Below, in pieces: positions 10,747 through 23,139 of a DNA stretch of 64,000 nucleotides (its first letter is position 1; each line of letters begins with the position of its first letter). Both the position numbers and the translations under genes were made by a program. Below the pieces are notes generated by a model. The model searched no databases, had not been told where the DNA came from, and saw only the letters and a list, made by a program, of their open reading frames with translations. The stretch comes from Saururus chinensis. Its lineage: Eukaryota; Streptophyta; Magnoliopsida; Piperales; Saururaceae. The stretch is taken from positions 29,134,501-29,198,500 of the forward strand of contig CP141146.1 of the NCBI GenBank assembly GCA_035235625.1, read 5' to 3'.

Positions 10747-11760
10747 TTATAAAATAACAAAAACAATCAACTCCAACATCATCATCAACATCAGACTCCT
10801 TCCCCTCACTCTCAGTTTGTGGGAATCTGTCTCTGAATATATGTATGACATCAGCAAAACCCTGAAGAACAACATCCTAAAATGCTTTGAACTCGATCTT
10901 GTGGTGTTGGTGCCTCTGCTGGTGCTTGTGGCTCCTCTATGTCTCCCTCCTATCCTGTATGATGTGACATCATGCAATGAATGAAGATGCATCTATAGGA
11001 CCCATCCTAACCATAGTTGGCTTGCCATGTGGGATCATAACATGAACGTATGTGAAAATCCTACACAAGATATATGAGTAGGGCAACATCTCGTGTTTAT
11101 GTTCATACAGAAATGTCATCATCCAACCAAATATGATAAATGGAAGATCAAGCTCAAGCTCTGACTATGCAAGGAGGTATAGAATCCTAATCATTGCATG
11201 ATCAACCCTCTCCTTCCTAGCACTCCATATGTCATCATGTGCTATGACATGCAACGAGCAGAAATTAGCAGTCATCGAGTGTGCGAGCAATGCCACATCA
11301 AGCTCTCTACCTTTGGGAAGACCCGTCAATGTCCCAGTCAACTCACTATTTGCCGAAAACTCAAATCCATCAAAAGTGGATAACAGAGTGGTCTCCTCTC
11401 ACATCCAATCACCTATGCAATGATCTAAGGTGAAACTCCCATGTATGTGATGCCTGCCACTCCAACCAGTGCATCATCATCATCCAATCGGAGCGATGAA
11501 TACTATTGTCTAACTAGACGCGGATAAACAAACTGACCAGAGGTGTAAATGGTCATGAAATAATCCATCCAATATGGGCATGCTTCTATCTAGTCCATAG
11601 CTTAATCTAGTGGAATGTGAACCAAACTACGTTTACACTGGATAGGTCTCACTCTCTTTGTCCCACTAGATGAAGCCCCTCAATCCCCTAACCCAGACTC
11701 ACTAGTGACCATCAACTTCTTTGCAAAGAAACATTCCTAGGGCTCAATGTTACTAGGAAC
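10747..11760 (-). pseudogene. Accessory ORF remnant, resembling plant LTR-element Transposase_32-type proteins
   Basis: A broken minus-strand frame contains FVYPRLVRQ, LRLDDDDALVGVAG, IGCERRPLCYP, YGVLGRRGLIMQ and LGFYTSLHSQ, ending in an Arg/Ser-rich tail near 10750. The pattern (a YPxLVRxFY-like motif, a statement of a partial domain, then a YG..L motif) recalls the putative plant transposon protein domain found as an extra ORF in LTR elements. There are many stops. The family call is from memory of the domain, and the function is unknown. It lies 3' of gag, where pol or an env-like ORF would normally be. Confidence 0.4.
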
Positions 11761-12681
11761 AAATAAATAAACAGTAATAAAGTTCTAGAATTTCAAAAAG
11801 CATTGACATGCACATTAAAATTTAAAATTTTGGAATTAAACAAAACCCTAAAAAAATTATGTGTCTGATTGACTAATTTTGATACTATGTTGATAAAAAT
11901 GATTAGAACAAAATTCATAACTAAATCTACTGCTAATTTTGATCAAAAATGTCCAATTTGAAAAAGGCCCAATTTGAAGTAAAAACTTGAAACCGAATTT
12001 GGTTTTTCGTGAAATCACACAATATGAGGAATCAAATTGTATGAAACTTTCAAAATACATAGATCAGGCTATTTGTCACAATCCTATCGGTTAAAAAATT
12101 ATTGAAATCCATTGAAAATTCACTAAAATTCAAATTTTCTTTTGGGGACATACCTTGGCTGTAGAGAAAATTGGGATCTTTACTATGAAATCCGGTCTTG
12201 TTTCATTTAAAACCAACAAAATTGCCCCTAATCTTACTGTGGCACTCTTTGGAAGAGTTTATAGTGAGACTCTAGCAAAATGAGCTTCGACAAAATTTGA
12301 AACAGCGTTTCGGTAAGAAAACCTAACCAGCGATCAATCAATCGATCTTGAGAAATTTTAAAATTTTATTTTTTGAAAATAAAAAAGTTAAAAAATTCCA
12401 ATAAATTCCTAAAAATATATCAAGACACTTTCCATTGAAATAAAATTTTCTGACCAACAAAACTCAAATGAAAAATCAAATAGTGAAAAAAGCGTAATTG
12501 AGCTCCTTTTGACGATTTTTCAATCAATATATTTTTAATTTAAGTGCATCCATAGATTATGTTCATTAATATTTTCCCTTAGATTAGTTGACTCCATTGG
12601 TACGTAACTGTCAATTTTTTTTTTGACATTAGTCCTCTTATTAATTTTTGAAGAAACCATCAATGTTTTTAACTCATCTCT
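11761..12681. other. Non-coding interior of the 12-kb element
   Basis: AT-rich, with short frames lacking any recognizable domain. Confidence 0.5.
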
Positions 12682-14735
12682 TTTAATCTTAAATCTCCCA
12701 AGATCACTCTTAATCAAATTGAGACAAATTTATTCAAACCCTTATAAAGACTAAGTTCTAAACATGTTTTGCCTAAAAAGAATAAAACAAGTAAAGCTCA
12801 TAAACTTATGCCCAAGTCTTTTTCTGAGCTATAATATTTTTTTCTCAAATCATTGTTTTAGGGCTTGACTTTTTCTGAATCTTCTCAACCTACATCATTT
12901 TTTTATTTTTTATTTATTTTTCTTGATGTCAATCGAATGGGAGCTTTACACTAGCCTATACTGACCTAAGTCAGTAGCCCTTCCGGATCATCTTTACGGG
13001 GAAAATTCTATTACCTAAAAGTATTGATGTAAATAAACTTACAAACTTTAATCACACTAAATGTTATTTTGTTCAATCTTTAGAATTCTAAAAAGAAATA
13101 ACTAAAAATCCTCTAATTTGATCACTAAGACCACTAAAATCTAATTGCCTAAGTCAAATGATGTTTATGAATTTTCTCTTGATGTTCATACATAAAAGTG
13201 ACTTGAGTCCCAAGATAATATATACAAATTTTAAAACCAGATAATAGCAACATCAAGAGAAAAAAATTAAATTGATCTTCACTCTCCTTAGCGTATCATT
13301 CTCTTCGTTAAGGTATATTTGACCACTATAATTATGTTACTTTTGAGCTTTAAAAAAATTACTTTCAATATGTCTTAAGAGCTGAATTAATAAAAAACAA
13401 AATCAAAGCCAATTGCAAAAAAGAGCAAAAATTCCTTTTTTTTGTGTTTTTGATCATTTTTTTTTTGTTTTTACTTCAAAACTGTAATTGAAGACATGGA
13501 AAAACAAAGTAAAATTTGATAAAACTAAAACATGTTAATCCAAAAGATCAAATGAATTAAATGATGGTCAAAAATAAAATCTCGTCACTGAGATGACAAG
13601 CTCCTTCGCTTTGACTAGCCGACCTATCTAAGGTAATCTAAGGTGTTCTTCCTTACTCTTCCTAATTGTTTCTTCAAAGCTTGAAGATCAATTTTTTCAC
13701 CCACACTCTTTAATCTTAAATCTCCCAAGATCACTCTTAATCAAATTGAGACAAATTTATTCAAACCCTTATAAAGACTAAGTTCTAAACATGTTTTGCC
13801 TAAAAAGAATAAAACAAGTAAAGCTCATAAACTTATGCCCAAGTCTTTTTCTGAGCTATAATATTTTTTTCTCAAATCATTGTTTTAGGGCTTGACTTTT
13901 TCTGAATCTTCTCAACCTACATCATTTTTTTATTTTTTATTTATTTTTCTTGATGTCAATCGAATGGGAGCTTTACACTAGCCTATACTGACCTAAGTCA
14001 GTAGCCCTTCCGGATCATCTTTACGGGGAAAATTCTATTACCTAAAAGTATTGATGTAAATAAACTTACAAACTTTAATCACACTAAATGTTATTTTGTT
14101 CAATCTTTAGAATTCTAAAAAGAAATAACTAAAAATCCTCTAATTTGATCACTAAGACCACTAAAATCTAATTGCCTAAGTCAAATGATGTTTATGAATT
14201 TTCTCTTGATGTTCATACATAAAAGTGACTTGAGTCCCAAGATAATATATACAAATTTTAAAACCAGATAATAGCAACATCAAGAGAAAAAAATTAAATT
14301 GATCTTCACTCTCCTTAGCGTATCATTCTCTTCGTTAATGTATATTTGACCACTATAATTATGTTACTTTTGAGCTTTAAAAAAATTACTTTCAATATGT
14401 CTTAAGAGCTGAATTAATAAAAAACAAAATCAAAGCCAATTGCAAAAAAGAGCAAAAATTCCTTTTTTTTGTGTTTTTGATCATTTTTTTTTTGTTTTTA
14501 CTTCAAAACTGTAATTGAAGACATGGAAAAACAAAGTAAAATTTGATAAAACTAAAACATGTTAATCCAAAAGATCAAATGAATTAAATGATGGTCAAAA
14601 ATAAAATCTCGTCACTGAGATGACAAGCTCCTTCGCTTTGACTAGCCGACCTATCTAAGGTAATCTAAGGTGTTCTTCCTTACTCTTCCTAATTGTTTCT
14701 TCAAAGCTTGAAGATCAATTTTTTCACCCACACTC
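12682..14735. repeat. Near-perfect tandem duplication, period 1,027 bp
   Basis: The first copy is about 12682-13708 and the second about 13709-14735. Matching landmarks are GAGACAAATTTATTC at 12721 and 13748, and CTTCCGGATCATCTTTACGG near 12982 and 14009. The only difference I noticed is GTTAAGGTATA against GTTAATGTATA. The unit is non-coding and lies between the gag C-terminal part and the accessory ORF remnant. Confidence 0.95.
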
Positions 14736-14739
14736 TTTT

Positions 14740-15514
14740 CATCTTCTTTTAATAAACTTGGTGGGGCAACTTAGGGGTAACAAGGGTAGTGTGCCTCTTC
14801 TCCTTCTTATTTGACCTAAGTTTGAAAGGATGATTCTTGAGACACTCTTCTAGTATGGGAATCAATATGGAATTGTCACACCCACCCACAATTCTAAAAT
14901 CTATCCTCACTTTTTTCACCTTTGACCTAGGTGGGTTGTGCACTATCTTGGGGTTTCTATTAATTTATTTTTTACCTTCACAAAGATAGTAGGTTTTGCT
15001 AAGGGGGTAGTGACTCTATTTTTAAAACCTAAATATATCTTGTTGGTTTAGCTAATGCTCAACATAGTTTCCAACTTCTTCTTCCTACTCTTAAATCCAT
15101 CTAATTTATCATTAGAGGACACAAGTTCTCTATTGAAAGCACTAGACTTCTCTTTCTCATTATCTAAGTCTTTCTTAAGGTCACTCACTTCTCTCTCAAG
15201 TTTCATATTCAACTCTACTAACTTATTTGCCTCTTGAGAAAACAAAACCAATTAATCCTCTTTCCTTTTCAACTCTCACTCAAGGCTTTCGGTTTTCCTA
15301 GTAAAAATGAAGAATTGTTGGAGGGATCCTTTATATTCATCTGAAATAAAGTTAGACTCTGAGTTCTCTTTAAAAGAAGTTGAGTTATGAGACTCTTCTC
15401 CAAAACTATCTGCCTTCATACTTGTATGGAAAGTAGTATAGTTATAGATCTCATCTTCATTAGAAGAACTCTCATTAAAGTAAGTTGCTCGAAACACCTT
15501 GCCCTTTCTTTTGT
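14740..15514 (-). pseudogene. C-terminal half of gag (coiled-coil part) of the 12-kb element
   Basis: The minus frame begins with an acidic Ser-rich stretch (ATYFNESSSNEDE, about 15490). It passes through a predicted coiled coil (LVELNMKLEREVSDLKKDL, about 15220-15160) and ends in a basic segment (15.0-14.75 kb). In SIRE-type Copia elements this arrangement follows the gag zinc knuckle, which fits the N-terminal half at 18823-19806 beyond the inserted LTR. Stops and frame breaks are present. Confidence 0.65.
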
Positions 15515-18500
15515 TGTCACGACCTGGATTTTTAAAACCCTTTTTAATTAAAGGACAAGTTATAAATCACGATAAATTTTTTTCTTTCTTAAACACAAAA
15601 CAAATCATCCAATTAAATATCCAGGTCGTGATAACTAGGTTCACAAATATGAATATCAAAACATATGATATTATTATACGTGTCAAAATTTGATAAACAT
15701 CAGGTTAACCCTCTAAGTACAAGTCTGTCATCTGTCTGAAAATAAACAACAAAGTAAAGTTGACTCTCACGCCAGTAATTATAATTACTTACGAGATTGC
15801 ATAAGTAAGAAACTAGATTCAACTAGTGCAATATCGTCCTCAATTGCCCATCGATGTCCTCATCTCGCAACGTCCCCATCTAAAGAACCTGCAACCAAAC
15901 AACAACTAAGTATCTCCTACCCCTTAGAGGAGCATTACAAAAGAACAAAAGTATTAATTATCATTTTTCGGATTGGGCCAACATCACCTGATGTTAGTTT
16001 CCTACATACTCATCAGATAACATTTCCAATGTTTCCAACAAGATTGGATCCAAACATAGCTCTGCCTAAAACTACATTATACTAAGAAGCATAGCACCAC
16101 ACATGTAATGCTTAAGTATTTTCAAACAACCTACATTTTATACAAGTCCTTTAATTATTCCACTTATTCTAATTAAACAAGCAATATCAAATAATGTTAT
16201 TAATTATCTCTCGAACCATTATTCGATAATTAATATCCCCGTCTAATCTCAATGATAGACATACTCATTAGATGTCAACCTAAGTGACAAATGATAACCT
16301 CACCACAAACCACCCTCTAAGGTAAATCCATGAAGAAACACCTTGGAATCCACCAGGCCCCTCGAATCCATCAGGAAGTACCATCACCCCTCCTAGCCCA
16401 CAAAGGACCTGACCGGAGTGGAAGGGTATGGCCCACAACTGTACCTAAACAGAAATTACAGGAAAATCCAACCAAGTAGGATGTCAACTAATCCAAATGT
16501 ATGTACACTAAATGATCCTCAATAGATCGAAAGTGAGCCCAGCTCACGCAAAGCTCCCTCCAAAGGGGAGGTGAAACTACATAGTCAAATCAGCAGCTCC
16601 TCAATAGAGCTAAAACTCAGGAAACCATTCTAAACCCTATCTTGCTTATCAATAAGCTAGGATTTCGAATGACTATCCCAAACCCTATTAGTCCCTTTTA
16701 GAATAGGGCTTAAAACTCAAAACTGCCATCAGTTCATCAATCAAGGTAAATCGTCAGGTCAAAGGCTTTATTCACTCTATGAACTAGTCCTAGACCCCTC
16801 TAAGGCATTTTAATCTTTATCTTGATTAGGTATTCTCGTCAATCCAAAGCTATCCACCCCATCAATTAATCTTTCAATAATCTTAAGCTAGTGATAAGTT
16901 ACTATCACAACATCAATAGAAAATATCGAAACAATGAACAACATAAACAATCAGAACCACACAGGTTCAAGCATATCATAATATCAATAACCAAATTCAA
17001 TAATGATATTAGATTGTTCAAGCTCTTGTACCCTAACCCTCCTTAGGTTAACTTATTAAATCTTTATGAAATCTGGTCATAATGCACCTAAGGGCATTAA
17101 AGTAATTATCCAACATTGGATATGGTCTGTTCTACTCTCGAGCAAGTCTTTAACCTCTCAAAAGGTTTCTGTATCACATTGGCCTGTTAATTCAATTCAC
17201 GCGAATGCAGGCCAGTCCGCTCATAGGGGTATTTTTATCTTTTTGTGCAAGCCTTCCCTGAACCCTAATAGGTCCAAAACTAATCTCATGGGTACACCTT
17301 AATGTTATAAACTCGAGGTAATTTTCTTGTCATTTCATTGTGTTGTAAACCCCTTGAACCGACCCCAGTTCACTTAATAATTTTACCTTAACTGTAGGGG
17401 TAAAAGAGTCAATTATCTACTTAATACGTTTTTTTTCAACCATGGCTTGGTCCAAATTTAGAATACTGACTATAATATCACTGGGATTTTTCTCAATTTT
17501 CAAATCCATTCATAAGCCCCTGAACCAGAGCCCCTAAGTCTAGTCACTAATCATTATTTTACGCTTCAACTCATGGGGGTAAATTAGTCATTTTAAAGAC
17601 TTAGGGATTTTTCCCCAGTTTCAAACTTGGGCACAACACCCAAAATATTCTCTTGGTAATTTTTAATTTTTTTCAAATTTTTCTGACAACTCTAACTCAT
17701 TGAACTGGACCCAGTACATAGAGTATAAGTAAGTTTTTTTTATATGAGCTAGACCGAACAGGGTCAGGCTACCTGACCCGCATCACGGGTCGTCTTCCCT
17801 GCAACCAGCCAACGGCAATTTGGCCTCTGGCTGGCTCAAAAGATCCAGACCGCCAATGCACGGCGAAACTGACTGCGTCTGTCCCGCCGCCGTCCGATGG
17901 CCAAATGGCCGCCTTTCTTTTTTTCTTTTTTTTTAACAGAATGGTGAAGCCGCCGTGGTCAGGGCCAGTGCATCCGGGGCTGGCGCGGCCGGGACTTGCG
18001 TGGACTCGACCAGCGCGGTGATCGCCTTTTTTTTTATTTTTATTGCTCACCGGCACAGCGGTCTGTTAGGCAACGACCACGTGCCGAAACCTTGCCCATC
18101 AGAAGCCGTCGTCATTCGGTCACTGGCCGATCGGCGGCCAGCCAGTAGATTCTTAAATTATTTACAAAAAAACTATCTTTTTTAATGAAATTACAAAACA
18201 TCAATTACTGTTCATATAAATTACTAAAAAACAAAATTGCAGAAATCTAATTCATATTCAGATTTATTAAATAAAATTAACGACAACGATCCTACCTTAA
18301 TTGCCAATTTTTTGTCGATCCATCGCCGCCAGTGGCTCGCTAGAAAATTCCATCAGCGGCTCCTCCTCCTTCTCTTAACAGTCAAAGCGCCCCCAAAACC
18401 TCTCTCATTGTGCCCTAATCATCCTATTTATAAGCACGGGGATTAGGGTTCCTAATCCCCCTAGAAGTTGGGTCAATCCCCCTCCATTAGGCAACTTAAT

Positions 18501-18822
18501 TGAGCCTCTAAAAATTAATTTTGGAACTCTAATTAATCGGCCCACAAAATGACTTAAACAACCCAATTATACATTTAAATCGGGTAAACGGGTTATATAC
18601 GATACGTTCAACTTCGAACAGTCGTATATTAGTCATTCGGACTCCGATTTATGCATTCTTGGTGGCGTTTCGAAGATTTTTCTATCTACTTTCTAACTAC
18701 AAAATTTTTAGCCACAAATTCTATCTATGGAGATATTTATTCTACTAAGAAGTTCAAATGGTCAAACAACCTAAATTCCATGTATTTAATTTTCGAAACC
18801 TAGCAAAATTCGGGATATTACA
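15515..18822 (-). mobile_element. Solo LTR, 3.3 kb, Gypsy (Tekay/Del-like) type
   Basis: It begins TGTCACGACCTGG and ends GGGATATTACA on plus; on minus this is a canonical Gypsy LTR start (TGTAATATCCCG) and end (GGTCGTGACA). The flanks TTTGT (15510-15514) and CTTGT (18823-18827) match at 4 of 5 positions. It splits a gag frame. No gag, PBS or pol is present. The length suits a Tekay-clade LTR, as does the 3.4-kb LTR at 57439-60836. A GC-rich island lies at about 17760-18165. Confidence 0.75.
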
Positions 18823-19806
18823 CTTGTTATCAAAACCCTTTGATTTCTTAGACTTATCATCTGAATTGTTAATGTTATTATTAGGACAATCAATAGCAAA
18901 GACCTATACATTCAAAACACTTCAATTTCTTCTTATCTTGTTTGTTTTGCTTCCCATCTTTACTATCCCTTTTTCTCTTCCTTGAATTTTGACCCTTATT
19001 CTCAAACCTAAAGGTCTGATATTCCATGAATTTCTTGAAATTTTTAGCTAGCAAGAACATTAATTCCTCATCATCTTCATATTCTTCTAAGTTTTTCAAA
19101 GCTTTATTCTTCTTGAAAGTTATCTTAGATGCTTTTAGGGCTATTTGTTTTCCCTTGGATTTTTTAAACAACTTTTTCTTATTTTTATAAGATTCTTCTT
19201 ACATCTCAAAAGTTCTAAGGTTCCCAACCAACTCCTCAATGTCTAAGGTGTCTATCTTTGTAGATTCATTTATTGTTACCACCTTAATTTTGAATTTGGA
19301 GGACAAGGACCTTAACAATTTTCTCACAATTAGGTAATCAAGTATGGTCTCCCCTAATTGATCACATGTGTTTCAACTTCACTCATTATTATATTTTCAA
19401 ATTCAAAGGAAAGCATTTATAGCTTAGACACTTTAACAACCTTAGCTCCCTCATTATACTTCACAAGTTTTCCCCATGCAACCTTGGCAAATGTGCATAT
19501 CGAAATTAACCTCTATTGTAATTTTCCTATGGCATTGAACAATGCACTAAGGGTCTTACTATTTTGATTTATAAGTTTTGTTTCATTTTTATTTCATTCA
19601 ATCTCATCTTTTCAGATTGAATTCTCATTTTTGTCTTTGGTTATTAAAGGATTTCAACCTTTAATCACCGCTTTCCAAACATTGTCATCATGTGCTTGAA
19701 TAAAAGCTCCCATCTTATTCTTCTACTATGAAAAGTTTTGAGCATTAAACAATGGTGGATGATTTATAGGATTACCCAAATCTCCATGTTCATTCATTTG
19801 AGTTAT
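18823..19806 (-). pseudogene. N-terminal half of gag of the 12-kb element
   Basis: The minus frame starts with ATG near 19800 (MNEHGDLGNP), followed by the Copia gag signature PPLFNAQNFS and AFIQAHDDNVW. It continues through about 19600-19170 and ends with a Lys-rich linker (RKRKRDSKDGKQNKQDKKKL) leading into a degraded zinc knuckle (KCFEC, about 18910-18890). Several stops break it. Confidence 0.75.
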
Positions 19807-20108
19807 TAGACACATCCATTGAAACTTAACAAACTAAAATCACCTAAGCAATCACAATTTAAGTACTCAAAGCAAGGAGAAATATAAAAGAAGTGAAATA
19901 CAAACTAGGGCACACAAATTAGCAAGTAATTCTATGAGAAAAATAAGTAAACTAAGCACAATTAAGAAATCAAACCCTAGCAGAAGATATCTAACACTAT
20001 AAATCAAAATCTAAGGAAGATAAAGCAAGTTAATGATGCAATAGCATGCAAAAACGTTGACATCATGAATCAAACTCAATTTTTCAATAAAAATCAATAG
20101 CTACCACT
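19807..20108. other. 5' leader of the 12-kb element
   Basis: Sequence between the 5' LTR and gag. The minus strand reads GTGGTAGC just inside the LTR, a poor match to the initiator-Met primer-binding site (TGGTATCAGAGC), so the primer site is eroded or different. Confidence 0.4.
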
Positions 20109-21420
20109 TGAGAGTTTAATATTAGTCTAGATGAGAATAGGAGATCACTAGATTACAACTAAAACTAGTACTTCGACAAGTAAGAATTAAGTGTATTAGC
20201 CTCTATGCACAAAAAGTTTTTTTATTGTGAAAACAATAAAAACTTAATAACTATGAGCATTTATGATCAAGCTATCAAGCAATCAAATCATAAAGCATGA
20301 AAGATCACACAAAGATTTAACGTGAAAAACTCAAACTCGGGTAAAAAACCATAGTAGCCTCAAACCAAAAGCTAAATTGATGTAATATAACGATATAAAA
20401 CTTAGAAGACTAAAAATAACCAACCAACCTTAAGACTTAATACAAACTCGTTTTGTTCAATCTTCTCTTATTGATAATGGTGGTCTTCAACTCTTCCTTC
20501 TCTGAATAATTGAATGTTTTGATCTTTATCTTCTACCAACTCAAACAAGAACTCCTTCCCTGCTTGTTGATTTACCTTTTGAGATTTTTTAACTCCTTTG
20601 AATAACTTTGCAGACACCTCTCTATGAAATTTGTGTAAAATTTTCTCGTATGAATTCACCATTTGTCTTCAAATTACTTTGTGAATTATCTAGGAAAATA
20701 ATGTAAAAATGACTCTCTTTCTTCTCAAATATTTTTTTCATTTTCCTCTCATCAATTTTGTCACCTTATCTTTCATATAGGTCTCCAAAATGATTTGGCA
20801 CTTTGACTTCAACAAGGAAAGAAATCTAATTCAGAAAGGCTTTTTTAGACCAACTAAAACTACTAACGATCAATCATTTTAAATAACGATTGATCATTCA
20901 TTATTTTCTTAACACACGACTCTATGAGTGATTGATCTATCAGCAACTCAATCGATAAATAAACTCTCGGCTTCATTTTACAAAGGACTGATTCATGTGT
21001 CGATCTATCATTTCCAAGGGCAATCGATCAATTCTTTCATTGCATGCAACTGTTCACCAACAGTTGATCAATTCAATCCACACACTTTTCCAGTGATCGA
21101 TCGATGTGATACTGTACAAAGACAGTTTTATCCTTTTTACCCTAAAACATTTTGAAACTTCTGCAACCACTTTTGAAATTTCTCCAAGTAATTTTACTAC
21201 AAGAATGTGAACTAAATAATCTTCTTATCTCATCAACAACCTTTAGTCTTCAGTTTTTATCCATAAGAACACATCTGCTCTTATTTTTTAAGTCCATAAA
21301 TTCCAAACTTAATTTGACTACAACTACATCTTATCAGATTTTAAGACCAATTACATAAGGTTTTTGACAAATTTTAAAAAAAATAACCAATTAACTTAAC
21401 ATATGACACATGTTCTAACA
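20109..21420 (-). repeat. 5' LTR of the 12-kb element
   Basis: 1,312 bp, TG...CA on plus and TGTTAGAACATGTGTCATATG at its start on minus. It aligns with 9256-10266 and with the solo LTR at 3665-4992 along its length. Confidence 0.85.
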
Positions 21421-21543
21421 TCACCAAGTTTAATGGAGGCCTCTTGAGTAATTATCTTCACAATGGGAAAATAGAGGTCTTGTTGCTAGCACTCGCTAAA
21501 AAGGGCATGGTTGGGAGAAAGTCTCTAGTCACATGGTAACTAA
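21421..21543 (-). pseudogene. Far-side remainder of the split Copia gag
   Basis: Matches 5570-5730 of the other Copia remnant (CCAAGTTTAATGGAGRCCTCTTGA and AGGTCYTGTTRCTA blocks), with a small deletion near the gag start. It continues the fragment at 8906-9255 across the inserted element. Confidence 0.7.
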
Positions 21544-21620
21544 GGTAAAATAATAAAGTTTCCTAAAAGCTCGAGTTGTTAGGAAGGGGAAATCTAATTT
21601 ATATATTTTATATTCTAACA
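21544..21620 (-). mobile_element. Short LTR fragment, TRIM-like family
   Basis: On minus it begins TGTTAGAATATAAAA at 21620 and contains CCTAACAACTCGAGCTTTTAGG. That matches CCTAATAGCTCGAGTCTTTGGG in the intronic TRIM-like element at 46169-46380. No primer-binding site follows. It could be the short LTR of the adjacent Copia copy or a separate miniature element. Confidence 0.4.
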
Positions 21621-22851
21621 TTGTCTGAACCATGTTGTGCTTGGCCAAACCGTGGCAGCAACCGTGGTGAAGGCCATGTCAGATCTGGTTGTGGGCTGCT
21701 AGACCATACTGTCAATTCTTATAAACAATATGCTAGATAACAACATAATCATGTAGTTTCATAGCATGTTGTTTCATATGTTGAACTAGCTAAAGATGCT
21801 TGATCCAGTGTCTATTAAGCGAAGAAAACATGATATCATCCATGAAGCTTTGATAATGATGGATTTGTAGTACTTAATTTAGCGGAGAAGAAGACCAAGG
21901 GCAACAATGGATCTACAGCGGTAATTGTGGTGGTGGCGCAACCTTGGTGGCAAAAAAGGCAGAACTCCAAACAGAGAAGGTAGAAGAGATCCAGCAGTGA
22001 TCATTTATTTATTTATTTATTTATTTTTGTGGGAAGGGGGGAGGGGGATTTTAATCTTCTGTACAACCCTATGTCATTTGTAATTGCATTCAATAATAAA
22101 ATTCATCCATGATTGTGTTTGTAATTAATGATTTTTTGTGCATGCAGTGATTGTGTTTGTAATTAATGATTTTTTTGTGTATGTATACTCCTAGCATTTT
22201 TGCTAAAATATTAAAACTAATATAGGAAACACCTTCCATAGGTGCAATAAGTATCCCATACTAACTTTCTTTTTTAAGAAGCACATTTCTCGCGTGTGAA
22301 ATATTATTGACCCCCTCCTATTTGTTCAATCTAGGGAGCATATTTTATGTTACTAACAATGAGCCTAGTGTAAATTACACATACATCTCATTCACACTTC
22401 ATTCGTAAGATCGACAACACACATGCTAATACATATTGCTAACACTATTATGTGCAAACACATGCATTATCAATCTTTAGTATCAAGGCTCTCATGTGCA
22501 ACTTATGATAAACTCATTGTCAATTAGAACATGAAAATTATTTTTCTATAGAAGCCCCTGGGTCATTGCCCCCTTGCTCGGGGCTGGATTGGGTCTACAG
22601 CATATTAGAGATGTACAGTATATTAGAGATGTACTGTTGCAAAGAAGTTTCTAAGCTGAATCTTGAGGATTCTTTTCTTGTGGTAAGCAACAATTCCAGC
22701 TTGAAAGTCGGGTAAGATGGACTAATTTTTGCAGACAGATGAATTTCTCAACTTCAAATAGTGGTTATTGGTTTAAAAACTACAATCTTGACTAATTACA
22801 AATGATAATGTATCTGAGAGAAACAAAATCTATGAACTTCCAACACTACAA
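21621..22851. other. Spacer with short repeats, no gene seen
   Basis: Contains a (TTTA)n tract near 22004-22026 and a 38-bp tandem duplication (GATTGTGTTTGTAATTAATG at 22111 and 22149). No credible frame was found. Confidence 0.5.
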
Positions 22852-23139
22852 TTGGCTACTAAGCCAACTAAAATTTTAACATCAATACCAAATTTTCCAG
22901 TCAGTTACAAAAATTTCTACAGTGGCTTCAGGATCAAATTGGTCCAAAACATATTGATCTCGACCAATGTTCAGATTGCCAATGCTAGATCCCATGTGAA
23001 GGAAATATTCCATTTCCGCTTTTTGTTAGTGCTAACATCTCAATCCTTCAGGCATGTGCCATCATAAAAAGAATCACAACATACTTTTACAAAATCAAGT
23101 TGGAGGTAGACCAGTGTGTCAGTAATTGCAACACGGCAT
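22852..23139 (-). other. Probable SAE2 3' untranslated region
   Basis: Follows the SAE2 stop codon without any other frame of interest. The cleavage site cannot be fixed by eye. Confidence 0.35.

Larger units (their letters stand above)
9256..21420 (-). mobile_element. LTR retroelement, 12.2 kb, SIRE-like gag but no visible pol
   Basis: Two related LTRs bound it: 9256-10266 and 20109-21420. The minus-strand gag sets the reading direction, so the right LTR is the 5' one. The flanks GCACC (9251-9255) and TCACC (21421-21425) match at 4 of 5 positions. Both flanks also lie in one Copia gag sequence, as comparison with 5565-5597 shows. A polypurine tract (CCAAAGGGAAGA on minus) abuts the 3' LTR. 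The internal region holds gag (19806-18823 and 15514-14740), a tandem duplication and an accessory ORF remnant. No protease, integrase, RT or RNase H motif was found. It fits a non-autonomous gag-only element, with later nested insertion. Confidence 0.8.
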
